Source: Isoetes taiwanensis (lineage: Eukaryota; Streptophyta; Lycopodiopsida; Isoetales; Isoetaceae). From it: a stretch of 64,000 nt of DNA. A program made the translations under genes and the position numbers. Shown here piece after piece: positions 11,819 through 24,770 of this stretch. The number at the start of each line of letters is the position of its first letter. Positions within the stretch are counted from its first letter, which is position 1. The DNA lies in the NCBI GenBank assembly GCA_021234155.1, contig JAJEKV010000063.1, forward strand, positions 1,272,947-1,336,946, given 5' to 3'. The notes below the pieces were generated by a model that ran no database searches, was not told the DNA's origin, and was given only the letters and a program-made list of their open reading frames with translations.

Positions 11819-14430
11819 TATAGATATATATATATATATATATACAAGTATTTGTACTATCAATGGGTTTATCAAACGGCTGATGAACATTGAGGAATAA
11901 AGTTCGTGATTAAGCAGATCAGTGCGTAAAGTTTAGTATGCCTTCAGTGCTGCAAACATTTAAGCTCAATTCCTCGCATAATAGCTATTCAATGAAGGTC
12001 ACCATTGTTTATTAATACCTCTAAGTGTGTGTTCCTCTCGTGCCCAGCTATGTCTATGTGGGGAGGCTTACACCATGGCACCTTACACCTTCGTGAAGAA
12101 CCAAGTTGCATAGCTCTACTATCAAGATTGACAATGTTTATAATCGCCCTAAATTGCAGAAATTAGAGAGCACATCATGCAATACACTTATAATGGCACT
12201 ATGTGCTAAATTCGCAAGACGCAAACTTGGATAGGCACAATTCATAGCCATACAACTTGTGTAGGCCACAATTGATATCCGTTATCCACTACACAATGTG
12301 CTGCCTTCAGAATACATAAATGATAACCGTTGACATATAAACCAAAACCAATGCTTCACTTGGGAACCATCATAAGCATATTTATTCAATTAACATTGTC
12401 GCACATAAGTAGGATGTGCACATTGTACAAAAGCACTTCCTAATTAGAATCATTCAACCAACTAATCTGATGCTAATTCTAATCTGAAGAATTGTAATAT
12501 GTTTTACTGATAATGTTACTTTATACTTGTGCACAAGGACTACCTAAACAAATGCAATCTTAGAACAACATATTATCTGTAAAGCATGTAGTGAGTAAGT
12601 ACTCTTTGCATGGGGTATTAGATACACGTTAATATTGGAAATGCGACTCTAATGCATTGCAAAGACGAGTGGACCCTCTTGCACATAAAACACGTCCTTG
12701 GCATTTGCACAATGCAAAAGTATTGGATGCTACAATTGTTGTATTTGATTGTTGCACATTTTCTATGCATTTCTAATAGAGAAGGAAGCAAAATTATTTT
12801 CTATGATCTTATATTTAGCCTAACAAACGCATCAAAATGATTATTTCAACATTTGGCACGAAGGGGACGACGTAGACAGCATGCAACTTCTCATCTCAAA
12901 ACACTAACGGAGCATCTCATAAACCAAAACCATTAATGAGATTGAAATTGTAATGGGAAGAAATTAAACAAAAGCCTTAACCATCTGTTTGGTATAACTG
13001 CTACCATCTTTATACTAATGTGCCAAAGGATCATAAAATTCGCCAAATTATTATTTTCAGTTGCTTGCACATAAAAAAAAGGGTAGTATGGAAAATAATC
13101 TCTACCAACTCACACCTGTCAATGTCTGGGGAAATGGTCCATTAAAATTTAGACCATGATGAAACTATATTGCAATACTTGTAGACCATTAAGTAGCTAG
13201 ATTTAATATTTTGAGACTAGTAACTACTGGGATAGCATAATAATGTATTCTAAATCATCTGCATATACTAAAGGAAATTTGCTCAATGTGAATATGCCAT
13301 TGGATTAATGACATTAGTGGACCATGTTCAATATTAAAGTGTTTATCGCAGATTAGTGTACGCAAGACAAAACGTACCAAGTTCTCTTGAAATTATATTC
13401 TCAGATTCTGGTACTATCCATTCAAACTTACCATCTGGAAACATCTGAAATAACATTGGATGCGGCCACTGATGATAGTAATTGAGACAGATAATTATAT
13501 CCATGCAACATCTCTTGAAAGCATTTGCCCTGTTTTCAGGTCTATCCTACATTGTCTTTCTAGTTCTAGGTATTAAACCTGCCATGCACATGCACACAAA
13601 GCCTCTGAAAAACAAATCAAAATCACCACGTTTGCAAGATGGACGGTCTTCCAAATGGTAGAAATGCAAAATTGTGGCAATAGTGGACGAACCTGATAAA
13701 AGTACTGATTACAGCTGCCTAATGTGACTTTAAGTATTTTGGGCTTGGTATAGTCGAAACTGCAAATAGAATTTGACATCAAATCATCTTGATATACAAC
13801 GCGATTGTGTTGAAGAATACACCTGTCCGATGTGCACTTCTTTTTGTGAACTGCAAAATGGAGAGGAAGGGCAGGCTGTTCATAGCTCAGCAGACCACCA
13901 TAACCATACACCAAACAAAAAACGACAGTGAGATCAAAGTCAATGATAAATCCCGTAGAAAATAGAAGACATAAGACATTATCATTACTCAAATGCAAAA
14001 CCGATTTTGATTCTTCCGCTTTCTCGACAACTAAAACCTAAACAGAAGAAGAGTTGGCAGCTGCAAAACTGTGTTTACCTTTCAAAATTCCCAAGGATGT
14101 CAAGCAGGCAAAACCAACATTTAGAAATCAAAGCTCCACTCCAGCCCTCGCTCTAGATTGTGTCACAGGCAAACCATAATTATAGAAGCCAGGGCATCTG
14201 ACAATCAATAAACCGTTGATTTTCCATCGTTTCGTGAATTTATTTTATTGCATGTAATGCATTTAACACGTAAGAGCAGCTTTGCAAAGCACCAGGGGAT
14301 TAGTTAGCAGACATACCTAGACTTCATTTTCGATCTCCAGTCCGTCCAAGCAGCATCTATTGCACATCAATTGCAAAAGCACAGAGAAAAACAGAGTGAA
14401 TTTGGCTTCCGACCACAGTACAGAGCAAAA
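11819..14430. other. AT-rich stretch with no definable gene
   Basis: A short TA tract (11,819-11,846) flanks the Helitron. Beyond it, up to about 14.4 kb, I see mostly AT-rich sequence with scattered short open stretches. One minus-strand piece (about 13,380-13,470) reads YHQWPHPMLFQMFPDGKFEW and looks exon-like, but I cannot assign it. No RNA gene or terminal repeat was recognised. Confidence 0.5.
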
Positions 14431-14900
14431 TTTTAAATTTTTGAAGACCTCACGTGTTTGAAAGCTAGCTGAAGAGAACTGTCATGCGTCGCATTCAAGG
14501 CCTGCAGAATAAAATATCCAAATACCTTGCTTAATATACCAGGCAAGTTTTTCGATTTGCCAACTTCCAAGATTGCAACGTCAACCTGCAACAGAGGCAA
14601 TCTCTACTTTGTTCAAACCTAGACGCAAATCAATCCTAGAGGAAATAGAGACAGATATTGCATGTATAACTACCCATGTCAATATTAGTGAAATGTGAAA
14701 AGGAAAATCTGAATCAGAATGGTTTTGTATGTCTTTTCCTGCTCAAATTGACTGTACATACCTTTGTTTCTATCCAAAATTTCGGACCCCTTTAATACAT
14801 ACTTGCCGAACCGAATCGGAGCAACAAAATCGTCATCTGATACACCTTGCCACACCTTGCCAGATATATGAATTCTTGTAACTCCTGTAAATGTTGCGTT
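14430..14900 (-). pseudogene. Two unassigned exon-like pieces
   Basis: The minus strand reads GVTRIHISGKVWQGVSDDDF at about 14,880-14,770 and, behind an intron-like gap ending in CAG, VDVAILEVG at about 14,590-14,560. The second piece resembles the folylpolyglutamate synthase/Mur-ligase motif VD.AILEVG, but the match stops after nine residues, so that assignment is doubtful. Both lie in the same orientation as the pieces at 15.3 and 15.6 kb. Confidence 0.25.
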
Positions 14901-15261
14901 AGCTCAATCCAGATGTTTGAAACTAAACTACGCATGTATCACTTTGTATAGTGGAGCAATTGAAGACCTAAACAATTACCTTCTAGAAATGTCTGGAAGA
15001 AAGCAAAGAGCCACGGACTCAAAGGAAGCTGATGCCGCGAGCACGTGGATGGCAAAACCAGAGCATGATAAATTCAAGAAACAATCTTGCTGCTGTGAGT
15101 TTTCCCAAGCAATGTCGCATCTGAATGTCCCCAAGCAATGTGTAGATCATCTAAAGGTTCTCTTATTATCAAACAACAATCACAATAACACAACATTCCC
15201 ATAGCAGCAACTACAATCAGCATCATATATCCAAAAAGAGAAAATAGAAAAGAGAACATAC

Positions 15262-15375
15262 CGGCAATACTTAGCAATATTTTCAAGGCCACGACTGCTG
15301 AAGCCTTGGCACTTGTCAAGCATCGAGATTGTCAAGTTCTTTCCACAGCCCATACACATGTCCTCAATTTGAGAA
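15262..15375 (-). pseudogene. Exon fragment resembling a COI1-type leucine-rich repeat
   Basis: The minus strand encodes MCMGCGKNLTISMLDKCQGF, then SSRGLENIAKYCR, and stops exactly at a splice donor (CCG/GTATGTTC, exon edge at 15,262). The pattern L.LDKC.GFS..GL..I...CR is a leucine-rich repeat of the kind in the jasmonate receptor F-box protein COI1 and its TIR1 relatives. Only this one repeat is present, with no F-box or further repeats around it, so it is an isolated exon piece. The COI1 link is by eye; another F-box/LRR protein is possible. Confidence 0.42.
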
Positions 15376-15499
15376 GGCGCAAAATAAATCATTACAATTG
15401 CACTTTAGCAGGTGGATCCAGCACTAATGAAATAGCAATGTTACAATTATTTTCCTCTAAAAAAATGAAACAATGTGTATAAGTTTATACATGATACTC

Positions 15500-15646
15500 A
15501 CAATAAGGAGTGTTTCATTGATTCCTTCTACCTTCGAAAGAACATTCACAACAATTCTTAGGTATTGTGGACGGTTGTGCACATAAAGCACAACTACAAC
15601 ATTATCAGCAGCTAGTTCTGGAAATACATCTTCATTTTTGGTGGCT
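15500..15646 (-). pseudogene. Fragment of N-acetylglucosaminyltransferase II (GnTII/MGAT2-like)
   Basis: The minus strand reads VVVVLYVHNRPQYLRIVVNV, then LSKVEGINETLLIV. This is the conserved start of the catalytic domain of alpha-1,6-mannosyl-glycoprotein 2-beta-N-acetylglucosaminyltransferase, a Golgi enzyme of N-glycan maturation (family pattern YVHNRPQYL...LS...GI.ETLLIVSHDG). The match breaks off just after LLIV, before the SHDG block, and the rest of the roughly 400-residue enzyme is absent nearby. It is an isolated fragment, next to a piece from an unrelated gene on the same strand. This suggests transduplication by a Helitron or Pack-type element. Confidence 0.6.
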
Positions 15647-15775
15647 TATAATGACATAACCAACCAGAGCATATCTGGCAGACAAATAACATCCAATTCT
15701 TCAGCCAAATTTTTCAAATATAGACACAGGAACTCACAATAATCTGAACCCAAAAAAAACTGAACAATGCATACC

Positions 15776-16745
15776 TCAAATTCCTAAAAATTGAGGAGAA
15801 GAAGTTTCAAAGGAATAAAATGGACGACCTCCTCTAGCTAGGCCGCTGGAGCTATGGAATCGACTAAACCCAAACCGACAGTCATGCTCGATAAGATTAT
15901 AAATTTCTTCATGTGTCTCTTTAAGGGATGTGTTAACCCATTCTGCGACGGTCGTCATGGCTGGCAAGTTAAAAAAAGATACGCACATGCAACGAAAGAA
16001 AAATGCCAGAATAGGTATCAAGACGACAGGATTAAACCCGAGAAATGGAACGAGGTAGAGAGCTGAAAATGCAAAGACGAAAAAAAACTGTGATTCGAGC
16101 AAAGGAAACCGCTCGAATAAAAACAAAGAGGGAAGCATTAAAACCCATACCGGATATCTAAGTCTTAGGGTCGAAATGAACCTCCGGAACTAGACAACAT
16201 AGGAAACAAAGTTCAAGATGGACAGCTTGATCCGGACGATGAAACGAGATAATTCTTAAGCACGAAAAAAAAGCAGGCATGGGCAGAGCTAGAACATGCG
16301 GCGCTGTGAAAATCTGTGGAAACCGGATCAAATCGCCCATTTTTAAATCCCAAAGAAGCCGCAGCGGCAGTCAGATTTGCCTTTGATTGAAACTTTAAAA
16401 GAGGACCAACTTGTAATCGCTAGCAATCCATCGATTGAACCCTGACAAAATGTCTAAGTCTAGAAGCGAAATGGCAAAGGCATTGCAGAAAGCCAATTGA
16501 TCCAATCCGTAACTATGTAGAAAGGAAAATACCGTTTGACAGAGATCTCGCCGAAAAAACCCAAAAGAAAAGGCCTCCAAGACTAGAAAAAGAAAAATTC
16601 CAACAAAGAAACAGAGTCAATTCGTCCTCCGAATGCAAAATAAGGACATATACTGGTGCCTGCGTATGTATAATCCGACTCAAATGGAATGCAAGTGGCA
16701 ATCCCCCACCAGATCAGAAGGCGAGAAGGCAAAAACAACTCCGAC
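15776..16745 (-). other. Exon-like but unassigned minus-strand stretch
   Basis: A 120-codon open frame at 15,776-16,138 contains MTTVAEWVNTSLKETHEEIY, followed by a more random tail. Shorter frames continue at 16,158-16,340 and 16,395-16,580. Codon choice and composition are not convincing throughout and no family is recognised. These may be the 5' part of the mosaic transcript that includes the pieces at 15.3 and 15.6 kb. Confidence 0.25.
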
Positions 16746-16749
16746 GTCA

Positions 16750-17110
16750 CAGATCAAAAGCCCCAAAATAAAGGGGTCAATTTTGCGAGAAAGGAAAACA
16801 AATTTGGCAAATAAGATTGCCCCACTTGGGTCACATTAATTGTCAATCACACCTCACAAAATATGCAATTAATGTTGACATCTACCACCAACGGCCGAGA
16901 TTAAGTATTTAAATCCGACGGCCCACAACAGAAGCCCCAAATAAGGGGCCTTGAGGCACCACAAGGTGGCGTAATTTCTGCCGTTGATTTCCCATTTCGA
17001 CGGCCAGGATCAATCGCAAATCTAACGGTCGAAAACAAAAGCCCCAAATAAAGGGGCTCCAAATCTAACGGTAAAAAACAAAAGCCCCAAATAAAGGGGT
17101 TGTTTCTAGT
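16750..17110 (-). repeat. Helitron-like 5' region with four copies of AGCCCCAAATAAAGGGG
   Basis: A 17-base near-palindromic motif (AAGCCCCAAATAAAGGGG) occurs at about 16,758, 16,932, 17,040 and 17,082, interleaved with CTCGGCCGTT and GGGCCGTCGGATTT blocks. The last two blocks also occur just inside the 5' end of the Helitron at 11,818. The stretch is probably the 5' region of a related element on the minus strand, but no clear TC terminus was found. Confidence 0.45.
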
Positions 17111-17188
17111 TTAAAAGCGTGGAAATTCGGATCCGAGATGGACGGTGGGATTCCAAGATCTACATTCAATATAATTGTATATATATAG

Positions 17189-18127
<939 letters not shown>

Positions 18128-19918
18128 TAAAACAATGTACATGAAAACTTATATTTATATACTTTGCTAGATGGGGCTCTTCACGGCTTCTCCTTATGAA
18201 TTCTCCTCACCGGGTGGAGGTCTTTGGGCTGCTTGGTATGGATATGGATCGAGAGGTTGCCTTCTTCAAAAGTTGTACCAGCTCCACCTCTACTACCTCC
18301 TGCAGGGGCTCGGACCATCAAGGGTGCAGATCTTGGTCTCCTCGGCTATGGCCGCTTCACAGTGAGATCCCCCGTCATTGATGTGGTTCGGTAGTCGTGG
18401 CCCATCTTGAACTCTGGATAGACATTTGATGTAGGCTCGAAAAGAGACTTTACGGATCATCGGACCGGGATGCAGTTTGTTGGCAATGCCAAATATGCCG
18501 AAAGCAGCTCTCTTTATCTTGGGGATTTGGCCCATGGCGAACCTTGGAGGAGAATCGAAGTCGAGGTGGTGGAGGCTTGCTTTTCGACCTGGTCGGCTAC
18601 CTTGTCGGATCCATTGGCGGAGATAAATCACGCATCTTTGCCTTTCTTCTTCAAATTACTCCATATCTTGCTTCAGCTTTAAGTAGCTTCTCGCTGATGT
18701 TGCCCCCCCTTGGACTGCATTGGATATGGTTGCCGAGCGTAGGCCTGGTCTGTTCTTCGGCCTCCTTCTCCTCTTGTTCGTCTTGCTACATACTCTCCCT
18801 ATGCCTAGCCTACGTCTCTTCCTTCCTTTTCTTCCGCATTGGACCTTTCGCTCCCCTTGCCGCTTGTTCACCACTTGGAGTTGCTTTCGTGCCAATAGAG
18901 GTTGGTCCCTGCGCTTCTTTGCTCCCCTATTCTTCCTGGTGTTGGGGTTGCTCCTACTGTCGAGGTTGCTCTTGCTACTTGCTCTTCCTCTGCTCTCCCT
19001 GTTGCTGGGGTTGTTCCTATTGCCGAGGTTACTCTCGCTACTTGCTCTTCCCCTGCCAGAAACAGACGCCACGATCTCAATTCCCCCAAGTCTTGCGATC
19101 ATTCGCCTGAAGTGCTAAGTCGTTGCTCCTCCATGAGTGAAACGATTCGTCTGAAGAGCTTGAGTGGCTAAGTTCGGCTGCCGGCCTAGGTCATTGGGGG
19201 CCTCAAGAATTTGTTTGTCGCCACCCACCTTGAGTGCTTCAACGTTCTGGTGCAAGCTGGAGCTTCCAACCTTCCTAGCTACTTGTTTGGTCCTCCCAAC
19301 AACTTAGCTTCCTTGATGGTGGCCTCTTCGGCGATCTTGCCTCTATCTTGGCGGCTCCTTTGGATCGATCTCGCTTTTTGTTCGTTTTGGTGGACACTCT
19401 TGTGGCAGCCCTGAGATTAGCTTATAATTAAGCCTTACAAGGGTAAAAGAGAGGTTCAAGCTACCATTTGGGGAACTTCTAGGGAGTAGAGGTGCTTCCA
19501 TAGGTTTATTAGCTACTTTTTTCTTAAGAGTAAATTTTATTATAACTATGGGTTAATAATTCCCCCAATCACTTAACTATTTCTCCAAATTTCCTAATTC
19601 CTTTTTGGGCCAAGTAGTGGTCATTTCACGCCATTTTCTTTCAAGCTTTATTTTGAGCGATTTCTCATTCAATTTTTCACTTGAAAGGTGCGGTTCATGA
19701 ACAACTTGAGCTCAAATTTACTAGAAGGTTTCTTTTGACTATATTATTTCTACCACTTAGACTATACTTAATCTAATTACGACCCTACTAATGGGAAAAA
19801 ATTTCTCCCACATTTCGCGGTTCAAGACTGGAATTCTCATTCCATTCCTTAGCTAGGCCAGTTAGTCTACCTATTGGGGGGATATGGTGGAGTGCTAGCT
19901 CTTGGTCAACCAAGAACA

Positions 19919-19931
19919 TTGCTCGATACCA
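19919..19931 (-). other. Primer-binding site of copy A (initiator-Met tRNA type)
   Basis: This lies one base inside the LTR edge and corresponds to the TGGTATCAGAGC primer-binding site, complementary to the 3' end of initiator-Met tRNA, in a worn form. It fixes the orientation of copy A as minus. Confidence 0.65.
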
Positions 19932-19932
19932 T

Positions 19933-21186
19933 TGACGCCCCTCGCTAAATATACGGGCCCGGCCGTACATTCGGTAGAAATCCCCATCCGGTCCATCAAC
20001 CGCATGGGCCCTCCGTCTAACCCGCACTGAGAGAATCCTAGTGCGGGCGGGGGGACTGAAGGTGTCTTCGTGCCCTTCCCTATGGGCTCCTATCACAGCC
20101 GAAGCATAAACAACGTCGAGAACTAGCAATAGCAATACAACATACTACCTCAAAGGGTAGTCCATCACATATCCATAAGAGCAAAGAAGATAATCATAAA
20201 CCATAAAACATAAGAGCTCCTACCCATGGCTCGACTCATAAGGAGGATGACCGGGGAAGCTAGGCCTCAAGATAGAGCAGACCGAGTCATAACAATGGCA
20301 AGGGCTGGCATAAGACAATGGCTAGGGTTGACCACTCCATCCGCCCCCCCTGTGCATACTTTGCGGATGGGCTCAATCGGGGCTCGGCATGACTCTAGCC
20401 TTCCGGATACGCAATCCCATGGCATCACCCATCGGGACTACTCCAAAGTTGCATCTCCCGGTCCGCCGAGGCGGGAAGGGTTGCATCTCCCTTCCCGGGT
20501 CTAGAGGTTCCACAGGCGGCTAGAGAATCGTGGCGACACGCGATTCATACCCCATGAACCCCCAAAACAAGAGCCAAGCCGACACTTGCAACTCTTGAGA
20601 GGCGGGGCGACACCATCGCCCGGGGAGGTGTCGGACCCATGCTCGGCCCACACAGTAAGTGACAGACCATAAGCCTAGCCCACTATGGGATCCCCCGTAG
20701 CCCCCCACTCGGCAAGGATCCTCCCTCGCATTGCCTCTAGCCCCCGTTGTGTAGTCTTTGAGTCACATCATAGCCTCCATAGCCCGGTGGGTTCCTATGC
20801 ACAAAGCCGCAACTAATAGGAACTAAGGGATCTACACTAGGAGCATACTACATATGGCTCTAGGTCTCTACCCCCCTTCCCAATACAAGAGGAGGAACAT
20901 GATCAACCAACATCACGTACATCATATCATGATAAACATCATAAGAACATCTTAACCTAATCATACATATCTAACTTACAGTTAGGGTTCCTTGATTAGG
21001 GTTCAAGATGTTGAATAAGGGTTCTAGGATGGCTCTACTCTAGCTACGAAATACTAACCCATCTGGAGTGCTAACTTCCAGATGATCTACCAAGAGCACT
21101 ACTCTACATACCTGCTCCAGAAGCACTCCCTCCCAATCCTGGCATCTCCATGGTCTTCGAAGTGTTCGAGGTAGCTCCCACTCCTG
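19933..21186 (-). repeat. Truncated 5' LTR of copy A
   Basis: The 3' edge of this LTR (TGACGCC on the plus strand at 19,933) is preserved, but the LTR stops at 21,186, about 380 bp short of the full 1,638 bp. Sequence after the break is a 118-bp segment also found at 24,282. It is otherwise very similar to the LTR at 26,569-28,206. Confidence 0.8.
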
Positions 21187-21300
21187 TCTTCTATTATAGT
21201 AATGTTTGCTACCAGTAGTGGTTCTCCAGGCCTCCCCGAGGCTTGACCTCGGGACTGATAAGTTCAAGGCTCTGGGAGTTTTGTACATACTGGCTATATA
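21183..21300. repeat. 118-bp direct repeat, left copy
   Basis: The sequence from CCTGTCTTCTATTATAG to TGGCTATATA is identical to 24,282-24,399. The left copy sits at the break in the copy A LTR and runs on into unique DNA. The right copy runs into a TA tract and the copy B hairpin module. The pair marks the junctions of the segment between the two retroelement halves. Confidence 0.88.
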
Positions 21301-24281
21301 TTCTGTGACTTCAGTGTACTGGTTTAACTGGTGCTGGGTCCTGAGAACCACTTGCATCATTACTCTCCTAGCATTTAACCACTTACATCATTGATGTGCT
21401 AGCACTAGACCCTTCTTGAATTCATACATTTATTGCCACCATGTCTTAAATGATGTAATATTGAAATAGTAACCCTCTGCATCATAGTTGGCTATAAATG
21501 CTGTGCTCTTGCAGGGTAACTTTAAGCATTACTCTCCTAGCATTAGACACCGTTTGGAATTTATCCATTTATTACGACCATCTTTTAAGTGATCTGATAC
21601 TCATAAAGTAAACCCCCTGCATCATAGTTGGTTGTATATGCTGTACTCTTGCAGGGTAATCTTAAGCATGATCAAATGCTTGAGTAGGTTCTATTTTATG
21701 GGTTATTGCTATATCTGTACTTGCTAAGACATAAATCTGTAAAGAGTTTCAAAGTTTTGTACATCACCTATTTCTTGTGCATATGCTAACAATATTACAG
21801 AATTCTACATCACTTGCCCGTTGTGCACATGAACAACCTTTGGCTGACTGCTGTATCTACATCAGAAGTTATACATTGATTTACATCACTTTGCCTGTTG
21901 TGCATGTGATCTATAATACAAGAACCAATACCTCACTTGCTTGTTGTGCATGTGATCCTCAAAACCAGCCTTTGGCTGACTGTTATACTCTGGCTTTCTT
22001 GCCAATCACATGTTCTTTTGTCGAGCTGGAATTTTCTCCAGGAACTCTATGTTTGAGGCTGATTATGTCAAACTTTTAACAAGAATGGATATGATACAAT
22101 CATGAATCTGTAACCTCAGGTATGTTTCTTCATGCACCTCATGCTTTCACTTTATTTCTAAAATCTTATGGCAGTTGGCAGGGGGGTCCCTATGGAGTAT
22201 AGGGACCCTCCCATACTCCTCTGACAGGGGATCTACTCTGCTTTCCGGTAGGAGGTAGGGCCAATTTTTATATATATCTATAAATATAAATATATATTCA
22301 ATGTCCACTGTTTGGTTCTCTTTTGGACCAAATAACTAAGCTTGTTTGTGCCTTTATGGTTGTTATTCTTAGAAATTGTTTATATGGCATGATGAGAATC
22401 CACATACCCTCATCCCGATTTGTAAGCATATGATGTTTGATGTACTTGGAATACCAACCATTAGACGAGTCCAAGGTATGTGGACTCCCATTCATATTAT
22501 AATTCATCTATTCGAAACCATCCAAGTTTTTATTGTTGTTGGAGATGTTGTAACATGGGCCCACTAAAATTACATTTGTGGTGCATCATGTGGCACCCAT
22601 TTCGTGTGCCTTTTTCCTCATTGGGTATCCACTTAGAAACTTTTGTTCTCTTTCACATATTTCTTATTGGCATGCATGGTCGCCACTTGTCCTTATTATA
22701 TTATGTCTTGCATGTCAATCTCTTTATGTGGGATCCCTTGAACTTCAATAAATATGTTTTTGTAAGGTAGCATGCCACGATGCTGCTAGACACTGGCTGA
22801 TAATGGGCTGCATATCACCATGTTATATTGACAAGCCCTAATATTTGCATACTATATTTTTCGTGATCCAAATCCGCCGCATTTGCTTGCTATGGCTTTG
22901 CCCGTTTTCACAAGTCTTCTGCTACATCCCTTTTACCTTTTAAAGCTTTCAGATTTTTGAGCAAAAATGGGTAGCAATATCCGGCTGTGCAGCAAAAGGA
23001 TCAAGTTCACGTAGGCCATTCCTGCAACACTATATCCAGATATGGCACAATGGCCAGGCAGTTTGCTTTCTTCACCTCTCTATCTTGCCAAAATATTGTT
23101 CCATGGCTTCAAAGCTCTCTTTCAATGTGGCACTCAGTAAGCTCAGTTGCTTATTTTGCTGATCTTTTGCACCATATTACATTTGTTATCAATCATTTCG
23201 AAATGATGCTGAGCAAGCTGATTTATGAGTGCTATGCATTCATTTGACAAGCAAAGAGGACATTAACATCATATACCATTAATTTGCAGACCAAAGGCTT
23301 CAATCCAGGTCTGTAGAGATCTCATTTATGATGTTGTCTATATTTTATTCTAAGTGTTGGACTTTGATCAGTAAATATGTGAGACCAGCAAATGGTTGCA
23401 TATTTTTGGATTTACAAAAGTTGGTTTTGTTAATTTTGTGATTGCCGCAGCAGATTCGTATGTATCCAGAAACTATTTTACATTTTAGATTGCCTTGATT
23501 CATTTTAAAGCCGTTGATGCTCCATATGCTTAACCATGTCCATTTGTCTTTGACAATGGGCAGCAAGTTTCTTAGTTTATTGTTAAATACCAGTTTGAAA
23601 TGGATCAATTTATATCTGGCTCTAAACTTGGAACAGAGCAGGGTGAAGGGTGACAAACCGTGGTGTTCTATAGCTTACCTGACGTCCCTTGTCTAATTAC
23701 CTTTTTGAAGCTAATTTTGACATGGTTGGATGCAGGTAACGTAACTCCACCTCCGGAATTTTTGTTCAAATAGGATGGTACAAGGTTTTCTTCTTGGATC
23801 ATGTCAAAAACGTGATTCCAATTATTCGGATAAGTATTCTCTACATTTTTAATGTCCGGAAAGATTGGAAAGATTGCGGACAACGTGATTGCGAATTTTA
23901 ACTTTGCCTATTTTTTTATTCTCTAAATGCGTAATAAGTTCATCTTATTATCGCCAATGGCTGGGCAGCCCAAAGCTAAAGGATGCATGTTACACTAAGA
24001 CAAAGACATGTGCTGAAACCATTTAAATTGGTTTGGAATTTGTTTTTCAATTTCTAATGTCTTTTGAATGCAATGGAAAATATAGCCTCCTACCATTTGC
24101 ATTTGAATATAGGGTCTTCAAACTAAAACGTCCTGCAGTACTGCACTAGACTTTTTAGTTTCTTACTAAATGTCTTCAGAAAGAGTGAAAGTTTTATTTC
24201 TCCTGTGTATGCAACTTCTATGGAAGACTATTATCATCTTTGAAATATAGCGACATGTAGTGGTTCTCTATTATATAACGA
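21301..24281. other. 3-kb unique AT-rich segment between two retroelement halves
   Basis: There is no long coding frame. It contains a diverged tandem duplication of about 140-170 bp (21,355-21,525 and 21,526-21,665, sharing CATTACTCTCCTAGCATT and CTGCATCATAGTTGG). It also has three spaced copies of a CATCACTTGCC.GTTGTGCATGTGATC-like block (21,810-21,955) and the hairpin at 22,184. Its texture (T-rich runs, short frames) resembles intron or 3'-untranslated DNA, but no exon could be recognised. Confidence 0.5.
22184..22208. repeat. 10-bp perfect hairpin, possible miniature-element end
   Basis: GGGTCCCTAT and ATAGGGACCC form a perfect 10-bp stem around a five-base loop, in a locally GC-rich patch (22,175-22,265) that ends in a TATATATATCTATA run. 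It could be a small transposon end or a structured RNA element. No CTRR Helitron end follows at the right place. Confidence 0.5.
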
Positions 24282-24399
24282 CCTGTCTTCTATTATAGTA
24301 ATGTTTGCTACCAGTAGTGGTTCTCCAGGCCTCCCCGAGGCTTGACCTCGGGACTGATAAGTTCAAGGCTCTGGGAGTTTTGTACATACTGGCTATATA
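24282..24399. repeat. 118-bp direct repeat, right copy
   Basis: This copy is identical to 21,183-21,300. It is followed directly by a TA tract, so the copy B retroelement half is joined to it inside the TA run. Confidence 0.88.
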
Positions 24400-24770
24400 T
24401 ATATATATATATATACTATATATATATATACTATATATGGGCAAACCGGGTGAATCCGCGCGGATGGCCTCTGCGTCGCGAACGCAGACGCGTTTGGCGC
24501 GGTCTCACCCGGGTTGGCCAATTCTAGCTATTTTTGGATATTTTTAACAAATTTGAAGTGCTACACTGCATTTCTAGACAATTTCTAAGCATTCTAACAA
24601 CTTTTAGTACGAAATTTGGATCAATTTTGCCCTAAATCAAGTGACTATGCTATTTAGCCAATTAAGAGTATTTTAAGTAAGATGCAAAGGATTCTACTAC
24701 AATTAATTTATACAAGAATGTTTTTATATCCTACAAGCAATTAATTTATAGTAAATTTACTTCTAACGAG
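24392..24770. repeat. TA tract, hairpin module and 332-bp unit (copy 4)
   Basis: A short TA tract (about 24,392-24,438) precedes the hairpin module (24,439-24,516) and its 254-bp tail to 24,770. The unit has the same length (332 bp) as the copies at 17,303 and 17,796, with almost no changes. Confidence 0.85.

Noticed and set aside
14560-14590. Folylpolyglutamate synthase motif VDVAILEVG
   Set aside because: The match is nine residues long and the next residues do not continue the family pattern; it is too short to name a gene.
18544-19118. 188- and 132-codon plus-strand frames rich in Leu, Cys and Ser
   Set aside because: They are antisense to the Arg/Glu-rich leader of retroelement copy A; their composition is the mirror of that low-complexity stretch.
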